NCBI GenBank assembly: GCA_963576725.1
Contig: OY755240.1
Coordinates: 62,044,003 to 62,108,002, forward strand
Direction: 5' to 3'
Source: Azorinus chamasolen
Lineage: Eukaryota > Mollusca > Bivalvia > Cardiida > Solecurtidae
Length of the DNA stretch: 64,000 bases
Part shown: piece after piece, positions 55,790 to 64,000 of the stretch
Numbering within the stretch: the stretch's first letter is position 1
Layout: each line of letters begins with the position of its first letter
Position numbers and translations under genes: made by a program
Notes under the pieces: generated by a model
Database searches by the model: none
Seen by the model: only the letters and a program-made list of their open reading frames with translations
What the model was told of the DNA's origin: nothing

Positions 55790-58700
55790 GTATAACAGAT
55801 TTTGATTCCATGATGTATTAGACTTTGTGTACATTTGTCGATTGTGTAGCCTGTTTACTGAAGCTAAACCCTTTACTCCATGAATATTCACAATATAAGA
55901 AATAATGACACCATGCATATTAATAAGTTTATTTTTTATATTTGCATGAAAGGCATATTTATGGAGTAAAGTGTTAATTTACTGACTCCCAACAATCAAT
56001 TTTTTATTACAACTGGGAACAAATAATTTACAGGTGCAATTAAGAAAACCCAAGGGATTTTTCCATGCACCGAACAAATTCATTGTTTCGTACACAAAAG
56101 ATCACCCGGACAGAATCTACATACTGGTATGAGTAGCATTCACACTGCGACAGGGGCAACTACGATTGGCAGGACATGGACTCTAGCTTGCATGTCCCTA
56201 GAAATAACACCCAACTTAAGACAATTAAAATACATGCTATATAGACCCAACAGAAATGCCCTGTGGCCCCATCCCAAACCAACATCTATTTCTGGGGATT
56301 TGGCACATAAACACAGTTTGCCAGTGAACACCCTGGTGACTGGCAAAACAGCATTGCCGCGGATGGGTGGTGGGCATGCCGATTTGCCATCAAACTCTGT
56401 AAAGGCCGGGGTGAAGGATGGCAATGATGCTGGAGATGGGGTGGCAGATGGGCTGTGACTGGGTGGTGGATTAGGAGGAGGATTCGTGGTGAGGGGGCAG
56501 CGGAGAGTGGCTGGTCTGTGATGGGTAGCAGCCGGAGTGCGTACCTCCTTATTAACCCTTTCCCTCATGATTAAACATGTTTTCACGTATTTGCAAACAA
56601 AGTAGACCCAGATCAGATGGCTCCTAGAGGAGCCGTCTGATCAGGGTCTGCTCTGTTTGTTAAAAGATTTGATAGCTATTAGCTCTGTTTCTTTGCTTTC
56701 AAAAATGTCTACAATCTTCCATCTTCCATATTTCTTTATAATTATTTTGTTAATGAATATTCAAGAGGTATTGGAATTTGCAATAATTATAGAACAGGGA
56801 AAGGGTTAAACAAATGGGGTAAAACAGGAAACCAAACACCATGGCGAAAAAGCACAACTATCTCGTGCAGCCTAGTAAGAAATTCTCTCTGGTGATTTGT
56901 CTGTGCGGGTGGCAAAGATGAAGTACAAGGTCTTGCAAGCCAGGTACAACCGAATCTGCGATGGAAACTTTGCAGGACCTTCTCCATATATGGGTTACCA
57001 GGAGGGAACTGCACATCCTACAAATTTTAAGGAAGATATTCTGTCTTCGGGAGGAAGTTACTAAATTTATAAGGCAGGTCCTAGAGATCTACACGACCAT
57101 TGTGGGCGTGTGGATAAAGCAGGCTGGGTGACTGACATTGCGATGGTAGGGCTGCCGGACACTCCATGTGCCCTCTCAGGCTCTGATCTGGGTCTACTGT
57201 TTGCAAATGCCTAAAAAGGCATACATATGGATTAAAGGTTTACTGGAGAGCTGTTTCCCTATACATGTAATCTGATACTGGTCTGTTAGTAAAAGAATGT
57301 AAACATTTGCTATATTTCTTAATTGGTAGATTAGAATCACAGAAGCTGAGAATACATAATAAAATAGCAGTGATCTTAGAATAAAAAATAAAACTGCAAA
57401 TACCAGTGAACTGGGTTTGGTTATCCCTTTACTTCATGAATATTTGTCAACTAAATTGTTATTATGGCATAGAAAACAGAATTTTTTGTAGAATCAAACA
57501 TTTATTATTTTTATTATTTTTTATATTACCGGTATGTTATTTATTATATTATGTACATGTATGTGAAATTTTATTGTCCCATAAGCAAACATGAATCATC
57601 TGATTTATGTCTTCTCTATAAAGGCATTAAAATGGTCCATCTCAAGTAAAGGGCTAACAGAGTACTATAGACTCATTATTTGACAACCAACAACCAAAAT
57701 CGACCTAGATGTTGAACGAGCCATTAATACTGTAATATAAGCTCAAGCTGATTTGGAGAGCAAAGATATATGTAAGTATCCAAATATAAAACGCCCAATG
57801 TTGATTCTTATAATATTCTGTTGCTATAGGTCCGGGGTTCAAATTCCGGTCCCTCCCGGAAATTTCAGAGACGCTTTTCCGTGTCTCACACTCGCACCTC
57901 CTCTCCACCCAGGGGTTAAAATCGGATACCTGTCTCAGGGTCACTCGCCGGTACTGCAACTGCATGATTGCGCCATATGTTAGCAGTGCTCAATATTGTA
58001 GGCCAATGACTCAATGACCAGGGGAGTAAATGTACAGTCGGCTGAGCGGTCATTCGGACTGAAAGTAGACTATAACTAGATACTTTACTTTATATTGTGA
58101 ACTATTAAATGAAACTCCTACATTAGCTGACACTTATATACAACTTACTGTTTTGAACAGATGTTCAGTAAAACGGAGATACTAGATCCAAAGTGTTGAT
58201 GCTCAACTGTCTCTATTTTACTTGCCTCTATTTTATTCCGATTTTTTTTCTTCCATTTTCTACATTTGCGTAATGGCTCGTTCAACATCAATGTCGATAT
58301 GCTTATGAATATGCAGTATGGCCAAGCCAGACGGTCTATCCATTCCCATTGTGGTATGTAGATAGTTTTTACATGCCCGTTTGACAAAACGGGACGTACT
58401 ATGGAATTGCGCTGTCTGTCTGTATGTCTGTAACATCTGTATGTCCGTCTGTCCGCCTATAACATCTCTAACTCAAGTTCTGCTAGGTGGATCCTTCTCA
58501 AATTACACCACAATGTTTATCTGGACATGCTACAATAGCATGGGTGTGTCCTGGTATGTATATCAAAGGTCAATGTCGCACAATTGGACTTAGAATTTGC
58601 GTTTAGCAAATATATGTTAACCTCGGTTTATGTTGAACAAAGCCTCGACTGGCGTATAGTGTGCCCACTGGCAGTACTCTTCATAATCCTCTTTGTGGCA

Positions 58701-61700
58701 CTAAAGGACCGCTCGGTTATATTTTCTGAGTTGGTAACTTATGTGTGCTACTTTTACAAAGTCTGCACTGGTATCATATTGATATAGTGCGCTATACCTA
58801 CCCCCCACCCCCCATTTTTTATCAATGTGTAGGCACGTGCCTAAAGTGCCTATAGGAAGCTGCGCCACTGCTCTGATCAGGGTATGCCCTGTTTGTCATT
58901 GAGTATCATCTAGCAAGTTTAAGCCTTTCATACTGAATGGGCTCTGTACTTAAATACTGTGTGCTATTCCATTCTGATAGTTCAGGATTCCAGGGTTAAC
59001 CCTTTACGGTTACTTGTTGAATATTCGTGTAAGAAATAATGACATCATGAATATTAGCTGAATATTTATAATGTTACATGAACATAGCTTTTTTTTTTAC
59101 CTTGGCAAAAGCTGTAGAATATCACATCTATATATTATACCATAAGTAAACAGCAGATCCTGATCAGATGGCTCTTATTGCCATTCTATAGGCCCCATCT
59201 GATCTCAGTCTACTCTGTTTGCAAAGGCATGAAAAGGTGTTTATATGAAGGAAAGGGTTAAGGAGTTACTCCCTGTTTGACATTCATGTAAGAAATAATG
59301 ACATCATGAATATTTATTAGTTTTATAATGGTGCCTGAACACAGGATTTTTTTTTATCTTGCAGAAACTTTAGAATCAGATTTATATGCAGTAAAACCCC
59401 TCAATTGCGACCATCTAAAAGAGGTATAATTCTGGGTGATAGAGGCAGGTGGTAGCTTAAGGCAGGACAGCAGTGATACAGAAAGAGGAGCTTTCTGCAT
59501 TACGTTTGTCCTGCCTTAAGCAACCACCTGCGTATAACGACACCTATGTTTATTCATTAAGTGGTTCCATTAGAGGGGTTCTACTGTAATTGCATTTATA
59601 AGCAAACAGAGCAGACCCTGATCTCATTCCTTATACAGGAGTCATCTGATTTGAGTCTACTCTGTTTAGAAAGGCGCTGAGTGGTATATACAGTGAAACC
59701 CCGCTAATGCGACCACTTAATAAACAGCTACTGGTGTCGTTTAAAGCAGGTGGTTGCTTAATGCAGGACGAAAGTTATGCAGAAAGCTCCTATAGGAGCT
59801 TTCTGCATAACTTTCGTCCTGCATTAAGCTACCACCTGCCTCTGCCACCCAGAATTATGCCCCTTTTTGGTGGTCGTATTAGCGGGGTTTTACTGTATAA
59901 TACACTTTGAACAATTCAGCAGATAAAAGAATTTACAGACCACCTGACTTGAACTGATCTTTGCCTATTCCAAATTTCAGAGAAATAGTGCAAGCGTCTT
60001 TGAACGTTGAAGTGGAGAGCAGTGGAAAGTCCATTTTGTGCTTAGATGCAGATGCTGGCTCAGGTAATCACATAAAGCATTTATTATGACACATCCTCCC
60101 CTAAAAAGTGAGGACTACATAGGAATTATGCATTCTTATCCATACAGCTTAATCGCTTACTTGATGAATTTTCAAATGGACTATTCTAGAATTCAAATAC
60201 ATGTAGGTCAAGCTTACCATGAATATTCAGTGGTATATTTTAAAGGAAAGTGTAACATGACAAACAGTGCAGACCCTGATAAGAGGGCTCTTCTAGTAGT
60301 CCTCTCATCTTGGTCTACACGGTATGCAAAGGACATTAGTGAATTGATTCCGGTACTGAAAGGGTTTATCTTTTACTTATGAATATACATGTCACACTCC
60401 TCCCATTATAAATACATGTATTAATTAATTTAGGTTTTGTATTAACCTTTAGCCTGCTGAGCAAATTATTTTTACAGAATGTTTCACCTACATGTACTAC
60501 ATTTTCAAAATTCAAGCTATAATCTATTTGTCTACAAAAATGCATGCAGGGTATCAAACAGTTTGGATCCAAATGAGACGCTCAGTTTCTTGGCCTCACG
60601 TCTTGATCCAAACTGTGTGCATAGGTATTCACTCATCCGCCCATAGCAGGCTAAAGGTTAAAGTATAAAATAGGTAATATGATTACATAAATTAAGACAT
60701 TTTCATGAAAAGATCCTTTATTTCTCTGCCAAACTCTGTGTTGAAACAACTGTTTAGAAATGTCTCTTCGAGAATGGTCCAACCATAGAGTTAATGGTTG
60801 AGAAATGGCGATTTTAGTATTTGAGTACACATCTTTATCTGTTGCTCTGTATTTAGATTACCTCTCTTCTGACAAATTATTAGCATGTTCAATCTGTAAG
60901 ATGTGACACAGATGTACCGATGTATGAATCATGATGAATATTCATGTAAGAAAACATTCAGAAAGAACCTGTCTTAAGCAGTATAATTCTAAGTGGTCTG
61001 AATCTAAAAGAATTCTAATTATGGGTCTGTAAGGCAGGTGGTAGCTTAATGCAGGTCAAATGTAATGCAGAAAGCTCCTATAGGAGCTTTCTGCATTACC
61101 TTTGCCCTGCATTAAGCAGCCATTAAGCTGCATTAAGCAGCCACCTGCTTTTTAAGACTCCTATGTTCAGTAAATGAATGACTGCTAAGGACAGGTTTTA
61201 CTATATAAATATCAATTACCTGGGGTGCTATACATGTAAAAGTATTATGAACAACAATACTTTTTATTACGGTATAGCAGAAACTGTAGAATCAAATATG
61301 TATTTTTACATAAACAGAGAAGACACTGATCAGCCAGATCCTATTGGAGCTGTCTGGTTTGGGTCTACTCTGTTTACAAATGCATAAACATGTGTCTGCA
61401 TTAACCCTTTCCCCCATATAAATGCCTTTTCACACATTGCAAACAGAGTTGACCCAGATCAGACGGCTCCTATAGGAGCCGTCTGATCAGGGTCTGCTCT
61501 GTTTGCTAATGGAATTTGATAGATGTGATTATTTACTTTCTAAAATTGCTACAATGTTCCACCTTCCATATTTCATTGTAACTATTTTGTCCATGAATAA
61601 TCAATAGGTATTGAAATTTGGAATAAACATAGAACAGGGAAAGGGTTAAGTAAAGAGATAATGTACATGTACATAATGTATTGTTGATTTTTTTATTATA

Positions 61701-61969
61701 CAATACAAGTCTTTGTCTCTAGGCATCTCTGCTCTACAATGGAAGAAACAACTTGGTGAGGAAGTGCAAGTTATAGCTGCAGACAAAAAGCTGGACGTGA
61801 ATGGATTTGAACAAACATGCAACAGGAACAGCTTGAGTTGCTCTTGTTGGGATTTCAAACCGGACAGGTTAACCGGGGAGTGGTCCAATCTGGATCAGGG
61901 CAAGGACAAAATCCATTTTGCACCATTCTCAGTCCATTTACTTCTCCACCATGAAGCTTTCAATTTTGT
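55671..61969 (+). CDS. TRMT1L: TRMT1-family (TRMT1L-like) tRNA dimethylguanosine methyltransferase, 3'-partial
   Basis: Three exons, join(55671..55789, 59981..60063, 61723..61969), give 149 codons and then leave the window in phase 2. The family uses S-adenosylmethionine to dimethylate guanosine in tRNA. Residues 25-45 (ELLKFYNPKHKLIREIVQAS) match the YNPxxKLNRxL motif of TRMT1L. CLDADAGSGISALQWKKQLG with VQVIAADKK downstream matches TRMT1L [20 protein letters not shown], i.e. SAM motif I and the following acidic strand. FAPFSVHLLLHHEAFNFV aligns with MDANVLMHLRSFDFI. The ATG at 55671 has A at -3 and G at +4. An in-frame ATG at 55623 has a poor context. There is no N-terminal zinc-finger part such as human TRMT1L has. 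The methyltransferase fold is firm; TRMT1L rather than TRMT1 is inferred from motif similarity. Confidence 0.85.
55864..55978. mobile_element. Short Fam1 derivative lacking the core hairpin
   Basis: TAAACCCTTTACTCCATGAA ... ATGGAGTAAAGTGTTAA only ~115 bp apart; the whole GCAAACAGAG core is deleted. Confidence 0.75.
55979..57180. other. Unidentified, GC-richer decayed block around a Fam1b MITE
   Basis: On the minus strand one Pro-rich frame (56140-56586) and, after the MITE, interrupted frames reading SLKFVGCAVPS, YGEGPAKFPSQIRLYLACKT and LYFIFATRTDKSPERIS. The base composition and frame traces suggest a decayed coding sequence, possibly a transposon gene or processed pseudogene; I do not recognise the family. 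Confidence 0.4.
56552..56809. mobile_element. Fam1b MITE, complete
   Basis: TTAACCCTTTCCCTCATGAT ... CAGGGAAAGGGTTAA, core GCAAACAAAGTAGACCCAGA...GGGTCTGCTCTGTTTG. Confidence 0.85.
57419..57657. mobile_element. Degenerate Fam1 MITE
   Basis: GTTATCCCTTTACTTCATGA ... AGTAAAGGGCTAA; core almost lost. Confidence 0.6.
57824..57985 (+). mobile_element. tRNA-derived SINE fragment
   Basis: GGTCCGGGGTTCAAATTCCG resembles a tRNA T-arm/B box, followed by TTCCGTGTCTCACACTCGCA and CACCCAGGGGTTAAAATCGG with GATACCTG. I associate the latter with conserved central domains of mollusc and deuterostome SINEs. No A box or cloverleaf, so not a tRNA gene. Confidence 0.5.
58369..58682 (+). mobile_element. Short ACGCCCG-family pearl/Helentron-like element
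   Basis: ATGCCCGTTTGACAAAACGG hairpin, CTGT/CCGT tract, one core unit (AACTCAAGTTCTGCTAGGTG), and the end GACTGGCGTATAGTG. Same termini as 4099-7980. In TRMT1L intron 1. Confidence 0.7.
58868..58999. mobile_element. Fam5 right half
   Basis: GATCAGGGTATGCCCTGTTT, CCTTTCATACTGAATGGGCT, ends CCAGGGTTAA shared with the next MITE. Confidence 0.6.
58996..59261. mobile_element. Fam1 MITE
   Basis: TTAACCCTTTACGGTTACTT ... GAAGGAAAGGGTTAA; core CAGCAGATCCTGATCAGATG with a short insertion in the loop. Confidence 0.75.
59262..59690. mobile_element. Fam1 MITE with Fam3 nested inside
   Basis: ACTCCCTGTTTGACATTCAT at the left and core GCAAACAGAGCAGACCCTGA at 59604 after the Fam3 insertion at 59389-59588; right end cut by the next Fam3. 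Confidence 0.7.
59389..59588. mobile_element. Fam3 MITE
   Basis: CAGTAAAACCCCTCAATTGC / CATTAGAGGGGTTCTACTGTA; one hairpin arm shortened. Confidence 0.8.
59689..59897. mobile_element. Fam3 MITE, perfect core
   Basis: TACAGTGAAACCCCGCTAAT / ATTAGCGGGGTTTTACTGTA with hairpin GCAGAAAGCTCCTATAGGAG. Ends ~85 nt before TRMT1L exon 2. Confidence 0.88.
59981..60063 (+). CDS. TRMT1L: TRMT1L-like exon 2 (SAM motif I)
   Basis: 83 nt, phase 2 to 1, from AATTTCAG to TCAG|GTAATC. It encodes EIVQASLNVEVESSGKSILC and LDADAGS. Confidence 0.88.
60140..60375. mobile_element. Fam5-like MITE
   Basis: Core ACAAACAGTGCAGACCCTGA...TTGGTCTACACGGTATGC, with ATTTTCAAATGGACTATTCT; ends worn. Confidence 0.55.
60442..60661. 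mobile_element. TTAA-flanked MITE, AGCCTGCT subfamily
   Basis: TTAACCTTTAGCCTGCTGAG / CATAGCAGGCTAAAGGTTAA; core GTTTGGATCCAAATGAGACG...CGTCTTGATCCAAACTG. Confidence 0.8.
60664..60860. mobile_element. Fam4 element
   Basis: TTATTTCTCTGCCAAACTCT and GAGTTAATGGTTGAGAAATG arms around TGTCTCTTCGAGA. Confidence 0.65.
60965..61206. mobile_element. Fam3-type MITE with perfect core
   Basis: AACCTGTCTTAAGCAGTATA ... GGACAGGTTTTACTATA; hairpin GCAGAAAGCTCCTATAGGAG; a small internal duplication of CATTAAGCAGCC. Confidence 0.75.
61215..61404. mobile_element. Partial Fam1 MITE
   Basis: TAAACAGAGAAGACACTGAT...GGGTCTACTCTGTTTAC; right end TGTCTGCATTAA. Confidence 0.6.
61401..61649. mobile_element. Fam1b MITE, complete
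   Basis: TTAACCCTTTCCCCCATATA / ACAGGGAAAGGGTTAA, core GCAAACAGAGTTGACCCAGA around GGCTCCTATAGGAGCC. Ends 73 nt before TRMT1L exon 3. Confidence 0.88.
61723..61969 (+). CDS. TRMT1L: TRMT1L-like exon 3
   Basis: 247 nt, phase 1 to 2, from GTCTCTAG to TTTGT|GTAGGT. It encodes GISALQWKKQLGEEVQVIAA and ends HLLLHHEAFNFV. The segment SLSCSCWDFKPDRLTGEWSN is a Cys/Trp-rich insertion relative to vertebrate TRMT1L. Confidence 0.88.
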
Positions 61970-62039
61970 GTAGGTTGCTGATTTAATCATTAACCCAAGT
62001 CTTGGTTTGAAATTGTTGAATCATGATTTGCTTGTGCTG

Positions 62040-62200
62040 TCTGTTTGTCTGTCTGTCTGTCTGTCTCTCCCTGTCTCTCTCTGTCTGTCTCCCTTTGTCT
62101 GTGTCATGTAAAAAATACTGATATCATGAAAATTTATTCTGTGTCTGTGTCTGTCTGTCGTTCTTTGTTTCTCTGTATCTGTCTCTCTCTCTGTCTCTCC

Positions 62201-62232
<32 letters not shown>

Positions 62233-62310
62233 CCTCACTCTGCATGTCTCTCTCTTTTTATCTCGCTCTCTCCTTCTCTCTCTCTCTGTCTCATCCTGAC
62301 TCTCTCTCAC
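62040..62310 (+). repeat. CTGT/CT microsatellite
   Basis: Long (TGTC)n and (TC)n tracts interrupted near 62105-62140. Replaces the left half of a Fam1 copy whose right half is at 62320-62450. Confidence 0.9.
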
Positions 62311-62319
62311 ATGTTTGCT

Positions 62320-62450
62320 TATGAAATAATATAGATCTGATTCTACAGTTTGTTAAAAATTCCCTTGTTCATGATGCTGTTATAAAATCAGTATTTCGTA
62401 CATGAATATTCATGAAGAACGGAAAGTATCATTTTCAAAATAAAGGTTAA
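62320..62450. mobile_element. Fam1 right fragment
   Basis: GCTTATGAAATAATATAGAT ... AATAAAGGTTAA. Confidence 0.6.
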
Positions 62451-62698
62451 CCCTTATCCTAAAGAACATATTTTAATGAATTGATCACTTCATGAATATT
62501 CATGAACAATAACTTAGTTTTTATAAGGTAAGCATTTAAAAGGATTTATGATTTAGAAAAAAACTTGGATCAGACCAGTATAATTTCATCAGCAAACAGA
62601 GCAGACCCTCATCAGATGGTCGCTACAGGAGCCATCTGATCTGGATCTACTCTGTTTGCAAAGTCGTAAAAAGCTGTTTATATGAAGGAAAGGGTTAA
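62447..62698. mobile_element. Fam1 MITE
   Basis: TTAACCCTTATCCTAAAGAA ... GAAGGAAAGGGTTAA, core GCAAACAGAGCAGACCCTCA; shares TTAA with the preceding fragment. Confidence 0.8.
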
Positions 62699-62863
62699 TT
62701 AATTACCAGTGTCTGCAGGCGATATTGCAGTTCTTTAACTCACTGCACACTAGCAGTGATTGTGTGAATACCTATAAAAACAATCTGGACCCAAATGAGA
62801 TGCCAAATACTTTCTCAATGGACTCCAAGTGCTTGACACTCTGATTATGTTTTTTTATGACCC

Positions 62864-63905
62864 TTAACGATCAATAACTGGATGAACGAAAACAAACTTA
62901 AAATGAACACAGCAAAAACTGAATTCATCATTTTTGGAAGTAAGCAACAGCTAAACAAATGTACTACACATTCAATTGATATCGCAGGAGATGTTGTTGA
63001 ATCTGAAACGTGTATTAGATACCTAGGTGCTTTTCTCGATGAATCATTAACCTTCAAAGAACATGTGAAAAGAAAGTGTTGCGTTGCCATGTTGAACTAC
63101 TATAGAATAAAATGTATTAGGAAATACTTGACAAAAGAATCTGCCGAAATTTTAGTTCTCTCACTAGTGATCTCTCATTTAGATTATTGTAATGTCATCC
63201 TATACGGAATTGCACATTGTGATATAGATAAACTACAGCGAATCCAAAATATGTGCGCTAAACTCGTTTTGAATAGGAAATGGTCAGACAGCTCCAAACA
63301 ATCTCTTAAAGACTTACATTGGTTACCTATCAAAGCTAGGATCACTTTTAAGATATTGACATACATGTACAATTGCTCTCTCAACCACGCTCCCGTTTAT
63401 CTGACAGAACTTCTCGTAAAGCCAGCACCAAAACGCTGTCTGAGATCGGCAGACAAAGCCCAAGAGATGTATGCTGTGTCCTTCAACAAGAGAAAGACCT
63501 TTAGTGATAGAAGTTTTGGGACAGTAGGTCCCAGACTTTGGAACGGGCTTCCTAGCGAGATTAAAAGAGCAGAAAATGTTGAAACTTTTAAAAGGAAGTT
63601 AAAAACGCATTATTTCAGACACTTTGATTCACTTTTTAATATTTCGTAGAAACTGTCCGTGTGTTTTAGATGCATACAGTACTTTATATAAAGTCTGGGT
63701 TTTAGTATATTATAACAGTTTTTTAACCATCGTTTTATGGATTTTAGTTTTTATGCTTTCTTAAATGTATATTCGTGTATTGTATATCCTCTATCGATTT
63801 TTATTTGTCTCTGATTTTATTTATGTCAATGTACAACGCCATTGAATGCATTATTTGCAAAAATAGGCGTTTAACCAAGTGATTAAGTTTCAAGTTTCAA
63901 GTATG
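62864..63905 (+). mobile_element. 5'-truncated CR1-group non-LTR retrotransposon (LINE) 3' end
   Basis: An open frame from about 62861 to the TAG at 63649 encodes the C-terminal ~260 residues of a LINE ORF2. It starts at INNWMNENKLKMNTAKTEF (RT domain motif followed by KTEF) and includes YLGAFLDESLTFKEHV. It then has the post-RT signature SHLDYCNVILYG, DKLQRIQNMCAKLV, DLHWLPIKARITFKIL and FGTVGPRLWNGLPSEIK, as in CR1/L2/Crack-type elements. The catalytic FADD part is missing, so the copy is 5'-truncated. The 3' UTR ends at about 63905 in a short tandem of TTTCAAG, the usual tail type of this group. No internal stop: a young copy. Confidence 0.9.
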
Positions 63906-64000
63906 TTTTTGAAAACAAATTGATGAAAAATTCTTCCTTGAAACCTCAGGCAGATTATTATCCTAATCCTGCTATTCTCAACCCGACTGGTTGTTGCCAA

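Noticed and set aside
56129..56586. Overlapping plus- and minus-strand frames of 109 and 148 residues as a gene
   Set aside because: No recognisable domain, one end lies in a MITE, and the adjoining frame traces are interrupted; kept only as an unidentified block.
57830..57875. tRNA gene suggested by GGGGTTCAAATTCC
   Set aside because: No acceptor, D or anticodon arms can be folded around the B-box-like motif; better explained as a SINE fragment.
62021..62299. Ser/Cys/Leu-rich and Arg/Asp/Thr-rich frames
   Set aside because: Both strands of a TGTC/TC microsatellite.
360..62698. Regularly recurring palindromes as a CRISPR array
   Set aside because: Spacing is irregular, the units are full elements with TTAA ends, and the DNA is eukaryotic.
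63951..64000. Possible next TRMT1L exon at the window end (CTCAGGCAGATTATTATCC...)
   Set aside because: The frame after the AG does not give the expected DPFG motif of the family, and the exon cannot be closed within the window.

Overview
The window is animal nuclear DNA, most likely from a bivalve mollusc. Genes are split into small GT-AG exons separated by AT-rich introns. The introns carry pearl/Helentron-type elements with CCGT tetranucleotide tracts and ~150-bp tandem cores, which I recall as typical of bivalves. A CR1-group LINE 3' end and many small palindromic MITEs are also present. The species assignment is inference only.

Three protein-coding genes can be read exon by exon. (1) 1-31741 (+): 14 exons with compatible phases encode the C-terminal 969 residues of the centriole assembly factor CENPJ/CPAP/SAS-4. 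They comprise an acidic Ser-rich linker, a coiled coil and the complete TCP10_C (G-box) domain. The 5' part lies upstream of the window. (2) 50658-55294 (-): four exons encode a complete 106-residue POLD4 (p12), the small subunit of DNA polymerase delta. (3) 55671-61969 (+): the first three exons of a TRMT1-family protein, closest to TRMT1L, start head-to-head with POLD4 (376 bp between start codons) and run off the window. A 5'-truncated LINE ORF (62864-63649) follows, probably in the next TRMT1L intron.

The rest is repeat. The largest class is small palindromic elements bounded by TTAACCC...GGGTTAA. I name them Fam1 (core GCAAACAGAGTAGACC...), Fam1b (the same core with other arms), Fam2 (core GATAAATAGAGCATTTGC...) and Fam5. 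Their ends and TTAA targets match a larger element at 4832-5850 that keeps the N-terminus of a piggyBac-like transposase and has an identifiable empty site. Fam3 elements have pogo/Tigger-like ends (CAGTAAAACC, next to TA). Fam4 is another hairpin family without TTAA ends. Pearl/Helentron-like elements (several families, six or more copies) have TATGCCCC-type starts, CTCTTGT-type ends and tandem cores rich in AGGTCA motifs. Larger TIR elements sit at 14793-16242, 17032-18813, 26085-27311, 45294-46483 and 52787-54798.

The most striking unexplained pattern is that Fam1, Fam2 and Fam3, despite different termini, share one central dyad, GCTCCTATAGGAGC. In Fam1 the flanking stem carries the same mismatches in copy after copy. 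Elements are nested and stacked: a Fam3 copy at 14750-16861 holds three insertions, two of them in the two TTAA sites of its own hairpin arms, and at many places two TTAACCC elements abut and share a single TTAA. Between 31.8 and 50.6 kb I see no gene, only this repeat mosaic.
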